NCBI RefSeq assembly: GCF_023736155.1
Contig: NZ_JAMLJJ010000001.1
Coordinates: 558,001 to 622,000, forward strand
Reading direction: 5' to 3'
DNA length: 64,000 nt
DNA from: Larsenimonas salina
GTDB taxonomy: Bacteria; Pseudomonadota; Gammaproteobacteria; Pseudomonadales; Halomonadaceae
Part shown: positions 25,627 to 35,593 of the stretch, one piece after another
How the letters are laid out: the number at the start of each line of letters is the position of its first letter
Position numbering within the stretch: the stretch's first letter is position 1
Program-made: the position numbers and the translations under genes
Notes under the pieces: generated by a model
What the model was told of the DNA's origin: nothing
The model's input: the letters and a program-made list of their open reading frames with translations, nothing else
Databases searched by the model: none

Positions 25627-26399
25627 TCATTGCCCTTTCGACGAACAACCAGCCCCTTGATGTTGGCCTGTTGCTGAAGCTGGGTACTGGCGCGCTCGGC
25701 CTGCTCGTTGGTCTCAAACGGCCCGACCAGCACCACGGTCAGCTCGTTGCGCGAGAGCGTATAGACCGGGAATCCCTTTTTCTTGAGCTGATCGGCCAGC
25801 CGGGTTGCGTTATCGCTCTTGCCGAAACTGCCCGACTGTACGGCCCATCCGCCGTTTTCGCTCGCACGCGCCGGCGTGCCGCTGCCATCTGACCCCTGAC
25901 GGGCGGCTTGAAGAATCGGATCTTCGTCCCGCGCGTTCTTTTGTGCATCGCTTGGCGCAGGCGCTGAGGATTGACCGGAGGTTTGCACGTCACTGCGGGT
26001 CGGTTTGGACGGCGCAGGTGCCTGCTGGGGCGCAGGCTCAGGGTCAGGCTCACGAGACTCGGACGCAGGTTCAGAGGGCTGCTCCGACGGTGATGGCAAC
26101 TGCTGGCCGTCAAGGGTATCACCACCACCCGATGAACCACCGAGCATGGCACTGCCGTTATCGAATCGACCCGTCGACTCAGGGTCGCTTTCAGGCGCAG
26201 TGTCGGATTCGATGGGCGAGCGCGGCTCGTCCACCGTCGAGGTGTCCTGATCGGTCGAAATCGGCTGCTCGATGGTGAGCGCCGGCTCTGAGCTGCTGCC
26301 CTCGGGCTCGGGCTTATCAAACAGCATCGGCAGGAAAATGACGCCGAGCGCCACCACGACCACAATGCCGATAATACGTTCTCGTTTACCGTACTTCAT
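25623..26399 (-). CDS. dedD: SPOR-domain division protein, DedD-like
   Basis: 258 residues from ATG 26399, six bases after AAGGAG. A short cytoplasmic start, one membrane helix (IIGIVVVVALGVIFLPMLF, about 8-26), a long Pro/Ser/Glu/Asp-rich linker, and a C-terminal SPOR domain (GGWAVQSGSFGKSDNATRLA, then VVLVGPFETNEQAERA). SPOR domains bind denuded septal peptidoglycan, so the protein probably acts at the division site. Position between folC and cvpA matches E. coli dedD. The linker is low-complexity, as usual. Confidence 0.9.
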   Translation of the reverse strand: MKYGKRERIIGIVVVVALGVIFLPMLFDKPEPEGSSSEPALTIEQPISTDQDTSTVDEPRSPIESDTAPESDPESTGRFDNGSAMLGGSSGGGDTLDGQQLPSPSEQPSEPASESREPDPEPAPQQAPAPSKPTRSDVQTSGQSSAPAPSDAQKNARDEDPILQAARQGSDGSGTPARASENGGWAVQSGSFGKSDNATRLADQLKKKGFPVYTLSRNELTVVLVGPFETNEQAERASTQLQQQANIKGLVVRRKGNE

Positions 26400-26418
26400 T
26401 GGTTCTCCTTCACCTGTC

Positions 26419-26454
26419 AAAAAACGAGGTGAGCGCCTTCGCGCTCACCTCGTT
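26419..26454 (-). terminator. Hairpin terminator overlapping the folC stop codon
   Basis: A 14-base-pair perfect stem (26423-26436 with 26441-26454), loop CTTC, ending in six T on the minus strand. The last two bases of the folC TAA form the outer stem pairs. It should reduce read-through from folC into dedD-cvpA-purF. Confidence 0.88.
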
Positions 26455-27754
26455 ACTGTCCGATGCGTTCATGGCCCAATGCCGTCAATGCCTCGGCCAC
26501 CGTGAAAAACGAGCCACAGACCAGAACCGACGCGGCTTCGAATTCGTCGGCCCCCCTTGATGCCGAGAGTGACGCGATTGCGCTCGAGACGTCTCTATGG
26601 GTGCCGATAACCCGAGCTCCACTCACGCGAACCACCTCGGTAAGCTCATCGCCGGTGCGTGCCCGATCGCCATCAAGGCCTGCAAGTATCCAGCCATCGA
26701 TCACGCCCTCGAATTCGGCCACCACCGCGGCGGCGTCCTTATCCGAGAGCATGGCCAATACCCCAAGACGTGGGCCGGGCTGCCTCACAAGCTGGCCGGC
26801 CACATAACGAGCGGCATGAGGGTTGTGCGCCACATCCAGGCACCACCGCCGACCGTCACGCTCGAGCCACTGCATGCGCCCGGGCAGCGTGATGCGGCCA
26901 AGGGCGTGAGCGATGGCGTCAGCATTCAAGGGCTCGTGGGCAAGTGAGAAGGCCTGTAGCGCCGTGGCGGCGTTATCAAGCGGCAGGCCGGGGTCGATCA
27001 GCTCACTGAGCCCAAGACGCTCGCCGTGACGATCAAGGCCCTGCCAGTGCCAGCGCCCCCGCTCATCGGCGTCGGTACGTCTGAACTGGGACTCAAGGTG
27101 ATAAATGGGGGCGGCACCCAGCGTCTGAGCGTAACGGGGGACCGAGGCCGGAAGCGTCTTGCTTCCAAGCACCGCCGGGGCGCCCTTGCGCAAGATACCG
27201 GCCTTTTCCAGACCGATCTGCTCGAGGTCGGTTCCGAGAAACGCCGCGTGATCGCGGTCCACGGTCGTCACCACGGCAACATCCGGGTCGATGATATTGA
27301 CCGCATCGAGCCGGCCTCCAAGCCCCACTTCCAATACAGCGATGTCGGGCGCGCGCGTCTTGAATACATGAAGCGCTGCAAGGGTTCCGGCCTCGAAGTA
27401 CGTAAGGCTAATGCCATCACGTGCGGCATCAACGCGTTCGAACGCTGTAACGAGCGTTGCATCGTCGACCGGTGTGCCATCGAGTCGAACACGCTCGTTG
27501 TATTCAAAGAGATGGGGCGAGGTATAGCTTGCGCAGCTAAGGCCGTGCGACAACGCCAGCGCCTCAATCATGGCAACGGTCGACCCCTTGCCGTTGGTGC
27601 CGGCAACGGTGATGACCTTCGAGGCAATTTTGCCGTCAAAGAGCCCCATGCGGCGGGCCACGGGCTCGATGCGCTCAAGCCCCAGATCGATCGCCACCGG
27701 ATGATTGCGCTCAAGTTCAACGAGCCACTGATCAAGCGTCTTGGTTTGGCTCAT
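26453..27754 (-). CDS. folC: Dihydrofolate synthase / folylpolyglutamate synthase
   Basis: 433 residues, Mur-ligase fold. The ATP loop GTNGKGSTVAMIEAL is near 49-63; LEVGLGGRLDAVNIIDPDVA near 141-160 is family-typical, and LDVAHNPHAARYVAGQL lies near 308. It adds glutamate to dihydropteroate and then further glutamates to folates in the cytosol. Its ATG lies six bases after the accD stop, so the two are cotranscribed. The strong hairpin at its stop codon separates it from dedD. Confidence 0.95.
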   Translation of the reverse strand: MSQTKTLDQWLVELERNHPVAIDLGLERIEPVARRMGLFDGKIASKVITVAGTNGKGSTVAMIEALALSHGLSCASYTSPHLFEYNERVRLDGTPVDDATLVTAFERVDAARDGISLTYFEAGTLAALHVFKTRAPDIAVLEVGLGGRLDAVNIIDPDVAVVTTVDRDHAAFLGTDLEQIGLEKAGILRKGAPAVLGSKTLPASVPRYAQTLGAAPIYHLESQFRRTDADERGRWHWQGLDRHGERLGLSELIDPGLPLDNAATALQAFSLAHEPLNADAIAHALGRITLPGRMQWLERDGRRWCLDVAHNPHAARYVAGQLVRQPGPRLGVLAMLSDKDAAAVVAEFEGVIDGWILAGLDGDRARTGDELTEVVRVSGARVIGTHRDVSSAIASLSASRGADEFEAASVLVCGSFFTVAEALTALGHERIGQ

Positions 27755-27760
27755 CGCGAT

Positions 27761-28699
27761 TTAGCTCGCATCACCGCTTTGGGGTGAAAACTGGGCATTG
27801 GCCAGCGGCGCGTCCTCATCACTCTCCTCGTCGGCAGCCGCCACGGGAGAGTTGGTCAGAATGGCAAGCGTACTGTGAAGGCGGCGCTGCAATTCGCGGC
27901 GATGAACGATCATGTCCACCGTGCCGTGCTCAAGCAGGAACTCACTGCGCTGGAATCCTTCAGGCAGCTTTTCACGAACGGTCTGCTCGATGACACGGGG
28001 GCCTGCAAAGCCGATCAGGGCGTTGGGCTCAGCCACGTTCACATCCCCGAGCATGGCAAGCGAGGCGGATACGCCACCAAATACGGGATCGGTCAATACC
28101 GAAATGTAGGGTACCCCGGCTTCACGAAGCCGTTCGAGCGCCGCGGAGGTCTTGGCCATCTGCATCAGTGAAAACAGAGCCTCCTGCATACGCGCGCCGC
28201 CGCTCGCCGCAAAGCAGATCAAGGGGCGATTTTCCTCCAGCGCGATGGTTGCCGCGCGGGCAAACTTCTCACCCACAACGCTTCCCATTGAGCCGCCCAT
28301 GAAGTTGAACTCGAACGCCACCGCGATCACAGGAAGCGACTTGAGGGTACCCTTCATGACAATCAGAGCGTCATTTTCGTCCGTGCTCTTCTGGGCCGCG
28401 ACCAAGCGGTCCTTGTACTTCTTGGAATCGCGGAACTTGAGGCGATCTGTCGGTTCAAGATCCGCCGACACTTCCTCACGACTGTCGTCGTCCAGAAACC
28501 AGGACAGGCGCTTGCGCGCGTTGAGACGCAGATGGTGGTCACATTTGGGACACACATTACTGTTACGTTCGAGTTCCGGGCGATAGAGCACGGCTTCGCA
28601 TTTGGGGCACTTGTGCCACAGCCCATCGGGAATATTGTTTCGGCGATCAGCGCGCTGAGTACGCCCCATGGATGGAACAATCTTATCCAGCCAGCTCAT
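27761..28699 (-). CDS. accD: Acetyl-CoA carboxylase carboxyltransferase, beta subunit
   Basis: 312 residues. A four-cysteine zinc ribbon (Cys31, Cys34, Cys50, Cys53) precedes the crotonase-fold carboxyltransferase domain, with [14 protein letters not shown] and [20 protein letters not shown] as landmarks. With AccA it moves the carboxyl group from biotin to acetyl-CoA, giving malonyl-CoA for fatty-acid synthesis. A 145-base gap with a GC hairpin separates it from trpF, so it may also have its own promoter. The Asp/Glu-rich C-terminal tail after about 285 is variable in the family. Confidence 0.96.
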   Translation of the reverse strand: MSWLDKIVPSMGRTQRADRRNNIPDGLWHKCPKCEAVLYRPELERNSNVCPKCDHHLRLNARKRLSWFLDDDSREEVSADLEPTDRLKFRDSKKYKDRLVAAQKSTDENDALIVMKGTLKSLPVIAVAFEFNFMGGSMGSVVGEKFARAATIALEENRPLICFAASGGARMQEALFSLMQMAKTSAALERLREAGVPYISVLTDPVFGGVSASLAMLGDVNVAEPNALIGFAGPRVIEQTVREKLPEGFQRSEFLLEHGTVDMIVHRRELQRRLHSTLAILTNSPVAAADEESDEDAPLANAQFSPQSGDAS

Positions 28700-28737
28700 A
28701 ATGCAAAGAATTCCGTATTCAGAGTCAAACCGTTAAC

Positions 28738-28755
28738 GCCCGGCTCGCGCCGGGC
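28738..28755 (-). terminator. Weak terminator-like hairpin between trpF and accD
   Basis: GCCCGGC/GCCGGGC (28738-28744 with 28749-28755), four-base loop. The following minus-strand sequence GTTAACGG is not a real T-tract, so this may be a weak terminator or a processing structure. Confidence 0.4.
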
Positions 28756-28844
28756 ACTGTGAGTCGGGTATCGGCCCGAAACGACGAAAGCGTTGCCGGG
28801 CGATCAAGGCCGAGAGTGTATCGCAAGGCGACGTGACATGCATT

Positions 28845-29477
28845 TCAATCGTCCTTATATTGCGCCGCCAGGCCCGCCTGTTCAATAAAGGCGCGCATGG
28901 CCTCGGGCGACTTGATGCCCTTGCCTTCTTCGACGCCGCCGGAGACATCCACCGCATACACGCCCGTACGTGAAATCGCCTCGCCAACGTTGTCAGGCGT
29001 GAGCCCTCCGGCAAGAATAATCGGGCGTGACGGCGCGCTCGGTACGCGCGACCACTCAAACGTCTCGCCGGTACCGCCAGGCACGCCCGGGAGGTAGGCG
29101 TCCAGCAAAATGCCCTGCGCGTTGTGATAGCGTGCAATTTCACCGTCGAGATCAAGCTCTGGTTTCATGCGAATCGCCTTGATCCAGGCCTTGCCATAGA
29201 CCTCGCACGCCTTAGGAGGTTCGCTCCCGTGAAACTGCAGAAGATCCAGATACGGCATGCACTGCGCGATCACCTCGGCCGGTTGATCCACGAAAAGCCC
29301 TACTCGCGTCACGAACGGTGGCACCTCGGCGCTCAGGCGCACCAACTGCTCAGGGGTAATCGCCCGAGCACTGCCCGGCCACAGCACAAACCCCAGTGCA
29401 TCAGCGCCGTACTCGACGGCCAAACGCACATCTTCTAGGCGTGTAAGTCCGCATATCTTGACCCGGCATCGGTTCAT
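28845..29477 (-). CDS. trpF: Phosphoribosylanthranilate isomerase
   Basis: 210 residues, a single TIM barrel. The active-site start KICGLTRLEDVRLAVE supplies the catalytic Cys9; LLQFHGSE is a core strand, and YAVDVSGGVEEGKGIKS near the end binds phosphate and provides the general acid Asp. It catalyses the Amadori rearrangement of phosphoribosylanthranilate in tryptophan synthesis. It overlaps the truA stop by four bases (ATGA). No other trp gene is nearby, as in Pseudomonas, where trpF sits alone in this block. Confidence 0.96.
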   Translation of the reverse strand: MNRCRVKICGLTRLEDVRLAVEYGADALGFVLWPGSARAITPEQLVRLSAEVPPFVTRVGLFVDQPAEVIAQCMPYLDLLQFHGSEPPKACEVYGKAWIKAIRMKPELDLDGEIARYHNAQGILLDAYLPGVPGGTGETFEWSRVPSAPSRPIILAGGLTPDNVGEAISRTGVYAVDVSGGVEEGKGIKSPEAMRAFIEQAGLAAQYKDD

Positions 29478-30370
29478 GAGCGCTCCAGACGTTGTTGGGT
29501 AATTGCATTGACCGGCACCGCGCGCTCACCGCTCCACTCCCCGGTATGCCAGAGGAAACTCGGCCCCAACGGCTCGCTTGGAAGGTCATAGCGGGGGTCG
29601 TAACAGCTGTCGACGAAATAAAGACCGTCTGCGGGGGCGGTCACACCGCCGAGTGTGCGATCCCGGCCATCGAGCAGGCGTTTCGCCCAGCCAACCGGCT
29701 GACTGCCCTCACCGATGGCGATCAACACACCGGCAATATTTCTGACCATATGATGCAAGAACGCGTTGCCCTGAATGTCCATCACCACCAGCGGACCATG
29801 GCGCTCAACGTTTACATGATGAAGAAAGCGCCAGGGCGTGATCGATTGGCAGCTCGAGGCGCGAAAGGCTGAAAAATCGTGCTCGCCGAGCAGCGCCTGG
29901 GCGGCCTCATGCATGCGCGCGTGATCAAGCGGCGTCCGGTGCCAGGTCACACGTTCATGTTCGAGCGCCGGCGGCGAGGCCCGATTGTAGATCACATAGC
30001 GATACCGTCGGCCGAGGGCGCAAAAGCGAGCGTGGAAGTCCTCCGGCATGGGCCGGACCCAGTGAATCGTGATATCCCGCGGCAACAGCGCGTTGGCGCC
30101 CATCATCCACGCCTTTTCGCTTCGAGGGCTCGGGGCATCGAAATGCGCGATCTGGCGGGTGGCGTGCACGCCGGAATCGGTTCGGCCACTGCACATGACG
30201 GTGACAGGCGCCGCCGCGATCTTGGAAAGTGCAGTTTCAACCGCCTCCTGCACGGAAGGGCCGTGGTTCAACCGCTGCCAGCCCATATAACGGTGCCCCG
30301 CATACTCGATGCCAAGCGCCAGACGGCCGGCCATCGAGGTGGTTTCATCCAGAAATTCAAACAGCGACAT
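29474..30370 (-). CDS. truA: tRNA pseudouridine(38-40) synthase
   Basis: 298 residues. The catalytic motif CSGRTDSGVHATRQIAHFD carries the nucleophilic Asp, and LGIEYAGHRYMGWQR is the family start. It converts uridines 38-40 in the anticodon arm of many tRNAs to pseudouridine. ATG 30370 has no clear SD; a second ATG at 30334 gives MAGRLALGIEYAGH and is equally compatible with homologues, so the first twelve residues are uncertain. It lies five bases after fimV and overlaps trpF by four. Confidence 0.95.
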   Translation of the reverse strand: MSLFEFLDETTSMAGRLALGIEYAGHRYMGWQRLNHGPSVQEAVETALSKIAAAPVTVMCSGRTDSGVHATRQIAHFDAPSPRSEKAWMMGANALLPRDITIHWVRPMPEDFHARFCALGRRYRYVIYNRASPPALEHERVTWHRTPLDHARMHEAAQALLGEHDFSAFRASSCQSITPWRFLHHVNVERHGPLVVMDIQGNAFLHHMVRNIAGVLIAIGEGSQPVGWAKRLLDGRDRTLGGVTAPADGLYFVDSCYDPRYDLPSEPLGPSFLWHTGEWSGERAVPVNAITQQRLERS

Positions 30371-30375
30371 TCGGA

Positions 30376-32484
30376 TCAGTTCGTCTCGTAACGTTCGAGC
30401 AAGCCTCGCGCCGCCGCTTGTGCATGATCGTCACCATCGTCGATGATCTCGAACAGCAGCGCCATGGCTTCATCGGCCCGGTCTTCCTCCAGCAGCAGAT
30501 GCGCCTTCGTCAGCCGCTCATCATGTTCGGGCGCAAGGTGTGAACCGTCATTATCCTGATCAAAGCTTGCAAATGCCACCTCCTCCAGCGCCCAGCTTGA
30601 CTCATTGGGCGCCGAGTGCGTTGCGTTTGCCTCGGTCGATGGCCCATCGAGGTCGAACAGCGCATCGACCCGGTCCTGCCCTTTCAAGGGCGTACCGGCG
30701 TCTTCGCGCCCGGTCAGAGAATGCGCACGCGTGCGGATGTAGCTATCGTCATGATCGGCCAGGTGCTCGAAGTGACGCTCAAGCGCCGTGGCCTCGCCAA
30801 GCGTTGCCAGCACCTCCATGAGCTTCAGGCGCGCCCGGGCATTACGCGGGTTGCTCTCGAGCTCGCCTTCGAGCATTTCACGCGCGGCATCGACTCGGCC
30901 GTGCGCGATAAAGATATCGACCACATCCTGTCCCTCGCCACTCGAGGGCGCCTCGACGGGCTCAGGGTCAGCGGCCTTGTCCGCCAGAGTGAAATCGAGC
31001 GCGGGCATGGCCTCCGGGGGAGAGCCATGAGCCGCAAGGTCCTTCGTCGCGCTGACTGAAGAACCTGTGTTACCACTTGAGGCCTCATCCAGGGGTTCGA
31101 ATTCGATCGACGTAGGCTCAGGCGTGGCAATAGACTCCGACTCACGCGCTGTCTCATGCCGTGTCTTACGCCACTGCTCATGCTGGTCATCATGCGCCGT
31201 TGGCGCAGCCTCCTGAGGCGCGTCGCGTTCAGACGTCGTGATTGCTGACGTCATCGTAGGCGCAGAAGGACCACGGGGTTCGATCGTTGGTCGAGCGTCG
31301 ATCACCATTTTTTCAGCGTCGACCGCTTCAAAAAGCGGCGTGTGCTCAACGTCTCGAGCCCGGCGCGCGCGGTAGCGATACATCAAAAGCCCCAAGGCAC
31401 CTAAAATCACGACGCTTCCAAGTCCGATCAGCCAGTCGCCGCCAAGCATTGATGAAATGCGAGGTGTGTTCGTACCTGTCGAGGTTGGCTGCTGGGCGTA
31501 ACTCAGTCGCTCAAGACGGGCAGTCAGCGTGCGCCGGGTCTCATCGAGTGTTTTTTGCTGAGCGCTCAGCGCTGCGGTCAGCTCGGCAATTCGGGCGTCA
31601 CTGGCCTGCAATTGCTGTTGATTCTGAATAAGCTGCGCACGTAGGGTCTGAACCGAACCAAGCGCCGCCTGACCGGCTTCCAATTGCTCAACGCGTGAGG
31701 CAAGCGCAGGCGCTGGTGCGCTGTTTGCAGCGTTTGAGTCGTTCGACGCAAACACCTTTTCAGGCGGCGTCAAACGCTCGGACGGCTCAGGGGCAGGTAC
31801 GTCTGCACGAGGAGGTAATTGCGTACGCTCATTGCCTGCAAGCTGGGCCGGACTCGGCATGATGACCGGGCCATACGCGTAAGGCGTGAGGCTCTCCTGA
31901 ATCTGGGCAAGCCCCGGATTGGCCCTGGCCAGCGCAGCCGTCATACGCTTGGCCGTACTCTGTCGCTCGGACGCCATGCGCTCGACAAAGGCGGCCCACG
32001 TCTCATCCTTGCCGGCGTGCACGGTCAATGGCCAGCTGGCGCCAGTCGCTTCCGAGGTAGAGTCCGTATCAGTGCCGAGGGCGGACTCGGGGTGTCGGGT
32101 GGGCAGAAGATTGATCTGGCGGGCAAGCTGCCCCTCTGGCCAGCTAAGCGTCAACAACAGGGGAAGACTTGGCGCACGAAGCGGCAACTTGCCCTCAAGG
32201 CGTGCATAAAGCGCGCCGGGCGCGCCCTCAACCGACAGAGACAGCGTATCCGTTTGCGCCGAGCGCTCAAGCCCTGCGCGCTCGAAGCGGGCGTCACTTG
32301 CAAGCGCCACCGTAAGCTCGGATGCGGTTAGATCACTGGTGTCCAGCAGTGGAATCCGAGCCTCGACCGGCGCATTGAGCGGTGAATAAAGCGTAGGCTC
32401 ACCCATGCCAAGCGCCAGCGCGTTGGGCGCCATTACGGTCAAAGCGAGCATGAGCGGCAACATGCGCCGGTATCGGTGTGTCAT
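30376..32484 (-). CDS. fimV: FimV-family envelope protein
   Basis: 702 residues: signal peptide (to about 25), the FimV N-terminal domain (MGEPTLYSPLNAPVEARIPL), a conserved segment typical of FimV/HubP (NPGLAQIQESLTPYAYGPVI near 190), a coiled coil (about 255-330), one membrane helix near 350 (DWLIGLGSVVILGALGLLMY), and a long acidic cytoplasmic tail with TPR-like repeats ending in the FimV C-terminal domain (ADEAMALLFEIIDDGDD). FimV/HubP proteins organise the cell pole and type IV pili or flagella. At 702 residues it is shorter than the P. aeruginosa protein. Its leader holds a small CGGGG/CCCCG hairpin. SD AAGGA precedes the ATG. Confidence 0.88.
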   Translation of the reverse strand: MTHRYRRMLPLMLALTVMAPNALALGMGEPTLYSPLNAPVEARIPLLDTSDLTASELTVALASDARFERAGLERSAQTDTLSLSVEGAPGALYARLEGKLPLRAPSLPLLLTLSWPEGQLARQINLLPTRHPESALGTDTDSTSEATGASWPLTVHAGKDETWAAFVERMASERQSTAKRMTAALARANPGLAQIQESLTPYAYGPVIMPSPAQLAGNERTQLPPRADVPAPEPSERLTPPEKVFASNDSNAANSAPAPALASRVEQLEAGQAALGSVQTLRAQLIQNQQQLQASDARIAELTAALSAQQKTLDETRRTLTARLERLSYAQQPTSTGTNTPRISSMLGGDWLIGLGSVVILGALGLLMYRYRARRARDVEHTPLFEAVDAEKMVIDARPTIEPRGPSAPTMTSAITTSERDAPQEAAPTAHDDQHEQWRKTRHETARESESIATPEPTSIEFEPLDEASSGNTGSSVSATKDLAAHGSPPEAMPALDFTLADKAADPEPVEAPSSGEGQDVVDIFIAHGRVDAAREMLEGELESNPRNARARLKLMEVLATLGEATALERHFEHLADHDDSYIRTRAHSLTGREDAGTPLKGQDRVDALFDLDGPSTEANATHSAPNESSWALEEVAFASFDQDNDGSHLAPEHDERLTKAHLLLEEDRADEAMALLFEIIDDGDDHAQAAARGLLERYETN

Positions 32485-32537
32485 AGCGGTCCTTGGTGGC
32501 CCGGGGAAGTCCCCGATTCAACGCATGGATCGCATGC

Positions 32538-32563
32538 AAAAACGCCTCCAGAAGGAGGCGTTT
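32538..32563 (-). terminator. Terminator after asd
   Basis: A ten-base-pair perfect stem (32540-32549 with 32554-32563), loop AGAA, followed on the minus strand by five T. It ends asd transcription before fimV. Confidence 0.88.
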
Positions 32564-32582
32564 CATCCGGCAGCAGGTCCGT

Positions 32583-33704
32583 TCAGGCGCCCTTGAACTC
32601 TCTAAGCACCGTCAACATGCGCTTGAGTGGTTCAGCCGCCCCCCAAAGAAGCTGGTCGCCGACGCTGAACGCGGTCAGGTACTCGCCGCCCATGGCCATC
32701 TTGCGCAGACGCCCGACCGGAACATTGAGCGTGCCGGTCACGGCGGTCGGCGTCAGAGACGAGAGCGTGGCGTCCTTGTCGTTGGGAACGACGCTTACCC
32801 AGTCATTGTGCCGTGCAATGCGATCCTCGATTTCATCCATCGGCACATCGTGCTTCAACTTGATGGTGAAGGCCTGGGAGTGCGAGCGCATGGCGCCAAT
32901 GCGGACACACAGCCCATCGATCGGAATCGGGTTGCCGGCGGTATCGAGAATCTTGTTGGTCTCAACGCCCCCCTTCCACTCTTCCTTGCTCTGGCCGTTG
33001 TCCATTTTCTTGTCGATCCAGGGCAACAGGCTGCCTCCGAGCGGCGCGCCGAAATGCTCGGTGGGAAAGCTTGAATCGCGCATGGCCGCGGTGACCTTTC
33101 GGTCGATGTCGAGAATGGCCGAGCTCGGGTTATCGAGATCACTGCGGGTCAGCTCGCCCAGCTGATTCATCTGGCTCAGAAGCTCGCGCATGTTCTGGGC
33201 ACCGGAGCCGGACGCCGCCTGATAGGTCATGGAGGTCATCCACTCGATCAGCCCAGCCTCGAACAGCCCACCCAGGCCCATCAGCATCAGGCTCACGGTG
33301 CAGTTGCCGCCGGTGAAGGTCTTGTAGCCTGCCGCAAGCTTCTCGTCGATGATGTGACGGTTGACCGGGTCGAGTACGATAACCGCGTCCTCGGCCATGC
33401 GAAGCGTACTTGCCGCATCGATCCAGTAGCCATCCCACCCGCTGTCTCGAAGCGGCTGATAGACCTTGGCGGTATAATCTCCACCCTGGCAGGTCAACAC
33501 GACGTCGAGCGCCTTGAGCGCCTCGAGGTCATAGGCGTCCTTGAGCGCCGGCGTATCGACGCCAACGTCCGGGCCGCTCTGGCCGACCTGAGAGGTCGAG
33601 AAAAACACCGGCTCGATCTGTTTGAAGTCCTGATCGGCCATCATGCGCTCGACGAGCACCGAGCCCACCATGCCTCGCCAACCGATAAATCCTACACGTA
33701 ACAT
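32583..33704 (-). CDS. asd: Aspartate-semialdehyde dehydrogenase
   Basis: 373 residues from ATG 33704, which follows AGGGGAG; upstream in-frame codons back to 33725 have no support. [17 protein letters not shown] is the NADP-binding start, and [15 protein letters not shown] provides the catalytic Cys135, numbered as in E. coli Asd. It reduces aspartyl phosphate to aspartate semialdehyde for lysine, methionine, threonine and diaminopimelate synthesis. The 85-base gap to leuB carries a 14-base tandem repeat and a perfect palindrome, possibly its promoter region. Confidence 0.97.
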   Translation of the reverse strand: MLRVGFIGWRGMVGSVLVERMMADQDFKQIEPVFFSTSQVGQSGPDVGVDTPALKDAYDLEALKALDVVLTCQGGDYTAKVYQPLRDSGWDGYWIDAASTLRMAEDAVIVLDPVNRHIIDEKLAAGYKTFTGGNCTVSLMLMGLGGLFEAGLIEWMTSMTYQAASGSGAQNMRELLSQMNQLGELTRSDLDNPSSAILDIDRKVTAAMRDSSFPTEHFGAPLGGSLLPWIDKKMDNGQSKEEWKGGVETNKILDTAGNPIPIDGLCVRIGAMRSHSQAFTIKLKHDVPMDEIEDRIARHNDWVSVVPNDKDATLSSLTPTAVTGTLNVPVGRLRKMAMGGEYLTAFSVGDQLLWGAAEPLKRMLTVLREFKGA

Positions 33705-33736
33705 GTCGCGCTCCCCTCGATTCAAAGGGCCTGTGC

Positions 33737-33774
33737 TTCAGGCACTGCACTTTAGGCACTGCACAGACCGGTCT
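33737..33774. repeat. 14-bp tandem repeat plus 10-bp palindrome upstream of asd
   Basis: Two copies of TTYAGGCACTGCAC lie head to tail (33737-33750 and 33751-33764, one mismatch), followed at once by the perfect palindrome AGACCGGTCT (33765-33774). This fills most of the gap between leuB and asd and could be a regulator site. Confidence 0.75.
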
Positions 33775-33789
33775 TTAGTGTGTTCGTTG

Positions 33790-34869
33790 TCAGCTCTCAA
33801 GCGCCTTGAGAACAGCGTCGCCCATGGCCTCGGTGGTGACCTGAGTGGTCCCCGGGTAGGCGATGTCAGCGGTTCGAAGCCCCTGGTCGAGTACCTCCCC
33901 AACCGCCTGTTCGATGGCATCGGCCATCGCCTGCTCGTTCAGGGTGTAGCGAAGCATCATCGCCACGGACAGAATCGTTGCCAGCGGATTGGCAAGCCCC
34001 TGGCCTGCGATGTCCGGTGCGCTGCCGTGACAAGGTTCGAACATCCCCTGGCCCTTGTCATTAAGTGACGCTGAAGGCAGCATTCCGATCGAGCCGGTCA
34101 GCATCGCGGCAGCGTCTGAGAGAATATCGCCGAACATGTTGCCGGTCACGATGACGTCGAACTGCTTGGGCGCGCGCACCAGCTGCATGGCGGCGTTATC
34201 GACGTACATGTGGCTAAGCTCGACATCCGGGTACTCCGGCGCCAGGCGATTCATGACTTCGCGCCAGAGAATGGTCGCCTCCAGCACGTTGGCCTTGTCG
34301 ACGCTGCACAGGCGCTTGTCCCGTTTTTGCGCCATTTCAAAGGCAATGCGACCGATGCGCTCGATCTCGTGCTCATCGTAGACGTAGGTGTTGTAGGCGT
34401 AGCGCGTGCCGTCCTCGCGTGTTTCAAACCCGCGCGGCTGACCGAAGTAGATGCCACCGGTCAATTCACGAACGATCATGATGTCGAGCCCCGACACAAC
34501 CTCGGGCTTCAGACTCGAGGCCTCGGCAAGCTGCGGGTAAAGAAGCGCCGGGCGCAGGTTGCCGAAGAGGTTCAGCTCCTTTCGAAGCGCCAGCAGCCCT
34601 TTTTCGGGGCGCTTGCTGATGTCTTCCATCGTATCCCATTTCGGCCCACCGACGGCCCCGAGCAGAATGGCGCTGGCCGCTTTGGCCCGCTCGAGCGTTT
34701 TCTCGGCAAGCGGCACGCCGTGCGCGTCGATGGCCGCACCGCCCACCACGTCTTCCTCGAGAGTGATGTCGAGCCCGCGGGCTTGGCATGCCTTCAAGAC
34801 CTTGACGGCTTCGCGGGTGATTTCAGGCCCGATGCCATCGCCGGGCAGTACCAGAATGTTGTGGCTCAT
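33790..34869 (-). CDS. leuB: 3-Isopropylmalate dehydrogenase
   Basis: 359 residues, beta-decarboxylating dehydrogenase family. The start [20 protein letters not shown] is typical; [20 protein letters not shown] near 245 is the metal/substrate region. It oxidises and decarboxylates 3-isopropylmalate with NAD+ in leucine synthesis. SD AGGA precedes the ATG by about six bases. An 82-base gap with two small GC hairpins (34888-34903 and 34925-34941) separates it from leuD. Confidence 0.97.
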   Translation of the reverse strand: MSHNILVLPGDGIGPEITREAVKVLKACQARGLDITLEEDVVGGAAIDAHGVPLAEKTLERAKAASAILLGAVGGPKWDTMEDISKRPEKGLLALRKELNLFGNLRPALLYPQLAEASSLKPEVVSGLDIMIVRELTGGIYFGQPRGFETREDGTRYAYNTYVYDEHEIERIGRIAFEMAQKRDKRLCSVDKANVLEATILWREVMNRLAPEYPDVELSHMYVDNAAMQLVRAPKQFDVIVTGNMFGDILSDAAAMLTGSIGMLPSASLNDKGQGMFEPCHGSAPDIAGQGLANPLATILSVAMMLRYTLNEQAMADAIEQAVGEVLDQGLRTADIAYPGTTQVTTEAMGDAVLKALES

Positions 34870-34951
34870 GCTCTATCCTAATGCGTTCGGGCGCACACGC
34901 CCGGAATCGGTGTCATGTGATCGAGCGCGGGGAAGCCGCGCCCACTCCGGC

Positions 34952-35593
34952 TCAGCTTCGAAACAGCCAGGGATTATCGGCCTTGTAGCGTGCCTCGAAC
35001 GTCCGAATGGCGTCGGCCTGCTGAAGTGTAAGCCCGATGTCATCCAGTCCGTTTTCGAGGCAGTACTTTCGAAACGCATCGACGTCAAACTCAATGGTCT
35101 CGCCGTCGGGCGTGTGGATGCATTGACCGACCAGGTCGACGTCGAGCCGGTAGCCCGGCGTCTGTTCGACGTCTGTCATCAGGCGCTCGACCGTTGCGTC
35201 ATCCAGCGTGATCAACAAAAGCCCGTTCTTGAAGGCGTTGTTGAAGAAGATGTCGGCGAAGCTCGGCGCGATGATCACGCGAAACCCGAAGTCTTCCAAC
35301 GCCCAGGGCGCGTGCTCGCGGGAGCTGCCGCAGCCGAAGTTTTCCCGCGTCAAAAGGATGCTGGCGCCCTGATAGCGCGCCTGATTCAACACGAACTCCG
35401 GGTTCAGCGGCCGGTTGGTGCAGTCCTGCCCGGGAAAACCTTCATCCAGATAGCGAAGCTCATCGAACAGGTTCGGCCCGAACCCGGTGCGCTTGATCGA
35501 TTTCAGAAACTGCTTCGGAATGATCAGGTCGGTGTCGACGTTGGAACGGTCCAGCGGCGCCACCAGCCCTTGCTTGCGTACGAACTTATCCAT
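34952..35593 (-). CDS. leuD: 3-Isopropylmalate dehydratase, small subunit
   Basis: 213 residues from ATG 35593 ([20 protein letters not shown]); the frame is open further upstream but that part lies inside leuC. The swivelling-domain motif [18 protein letters not shown] is clear near 75-92. With LeuC it isomerises 2- to 3-isopropylmalate. Its ATG shares one base with the leuC stop (TAATG), so the two subunits are translationally coupled. Confidence 0.97.
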   Translation of the reverse strand: MDKFVRKQGLVAPLDRSNVDTDLIIPKQFLKSIKRTGFGPNLFDELRYLDEGFPGQDCTNRPLNPEFVLNQARYQGASILLTRENFGCGSSREHAPWALEDFGFRVIIAPSFADIFFNNAFKNGLLLITLDDATVERLMTDVEQTPGYRLDVDLVGQCIHTPDGETIEFDVDAFRKYCLENGLDDIGLTLQQADAIRTFEARYKADNPWLFRS

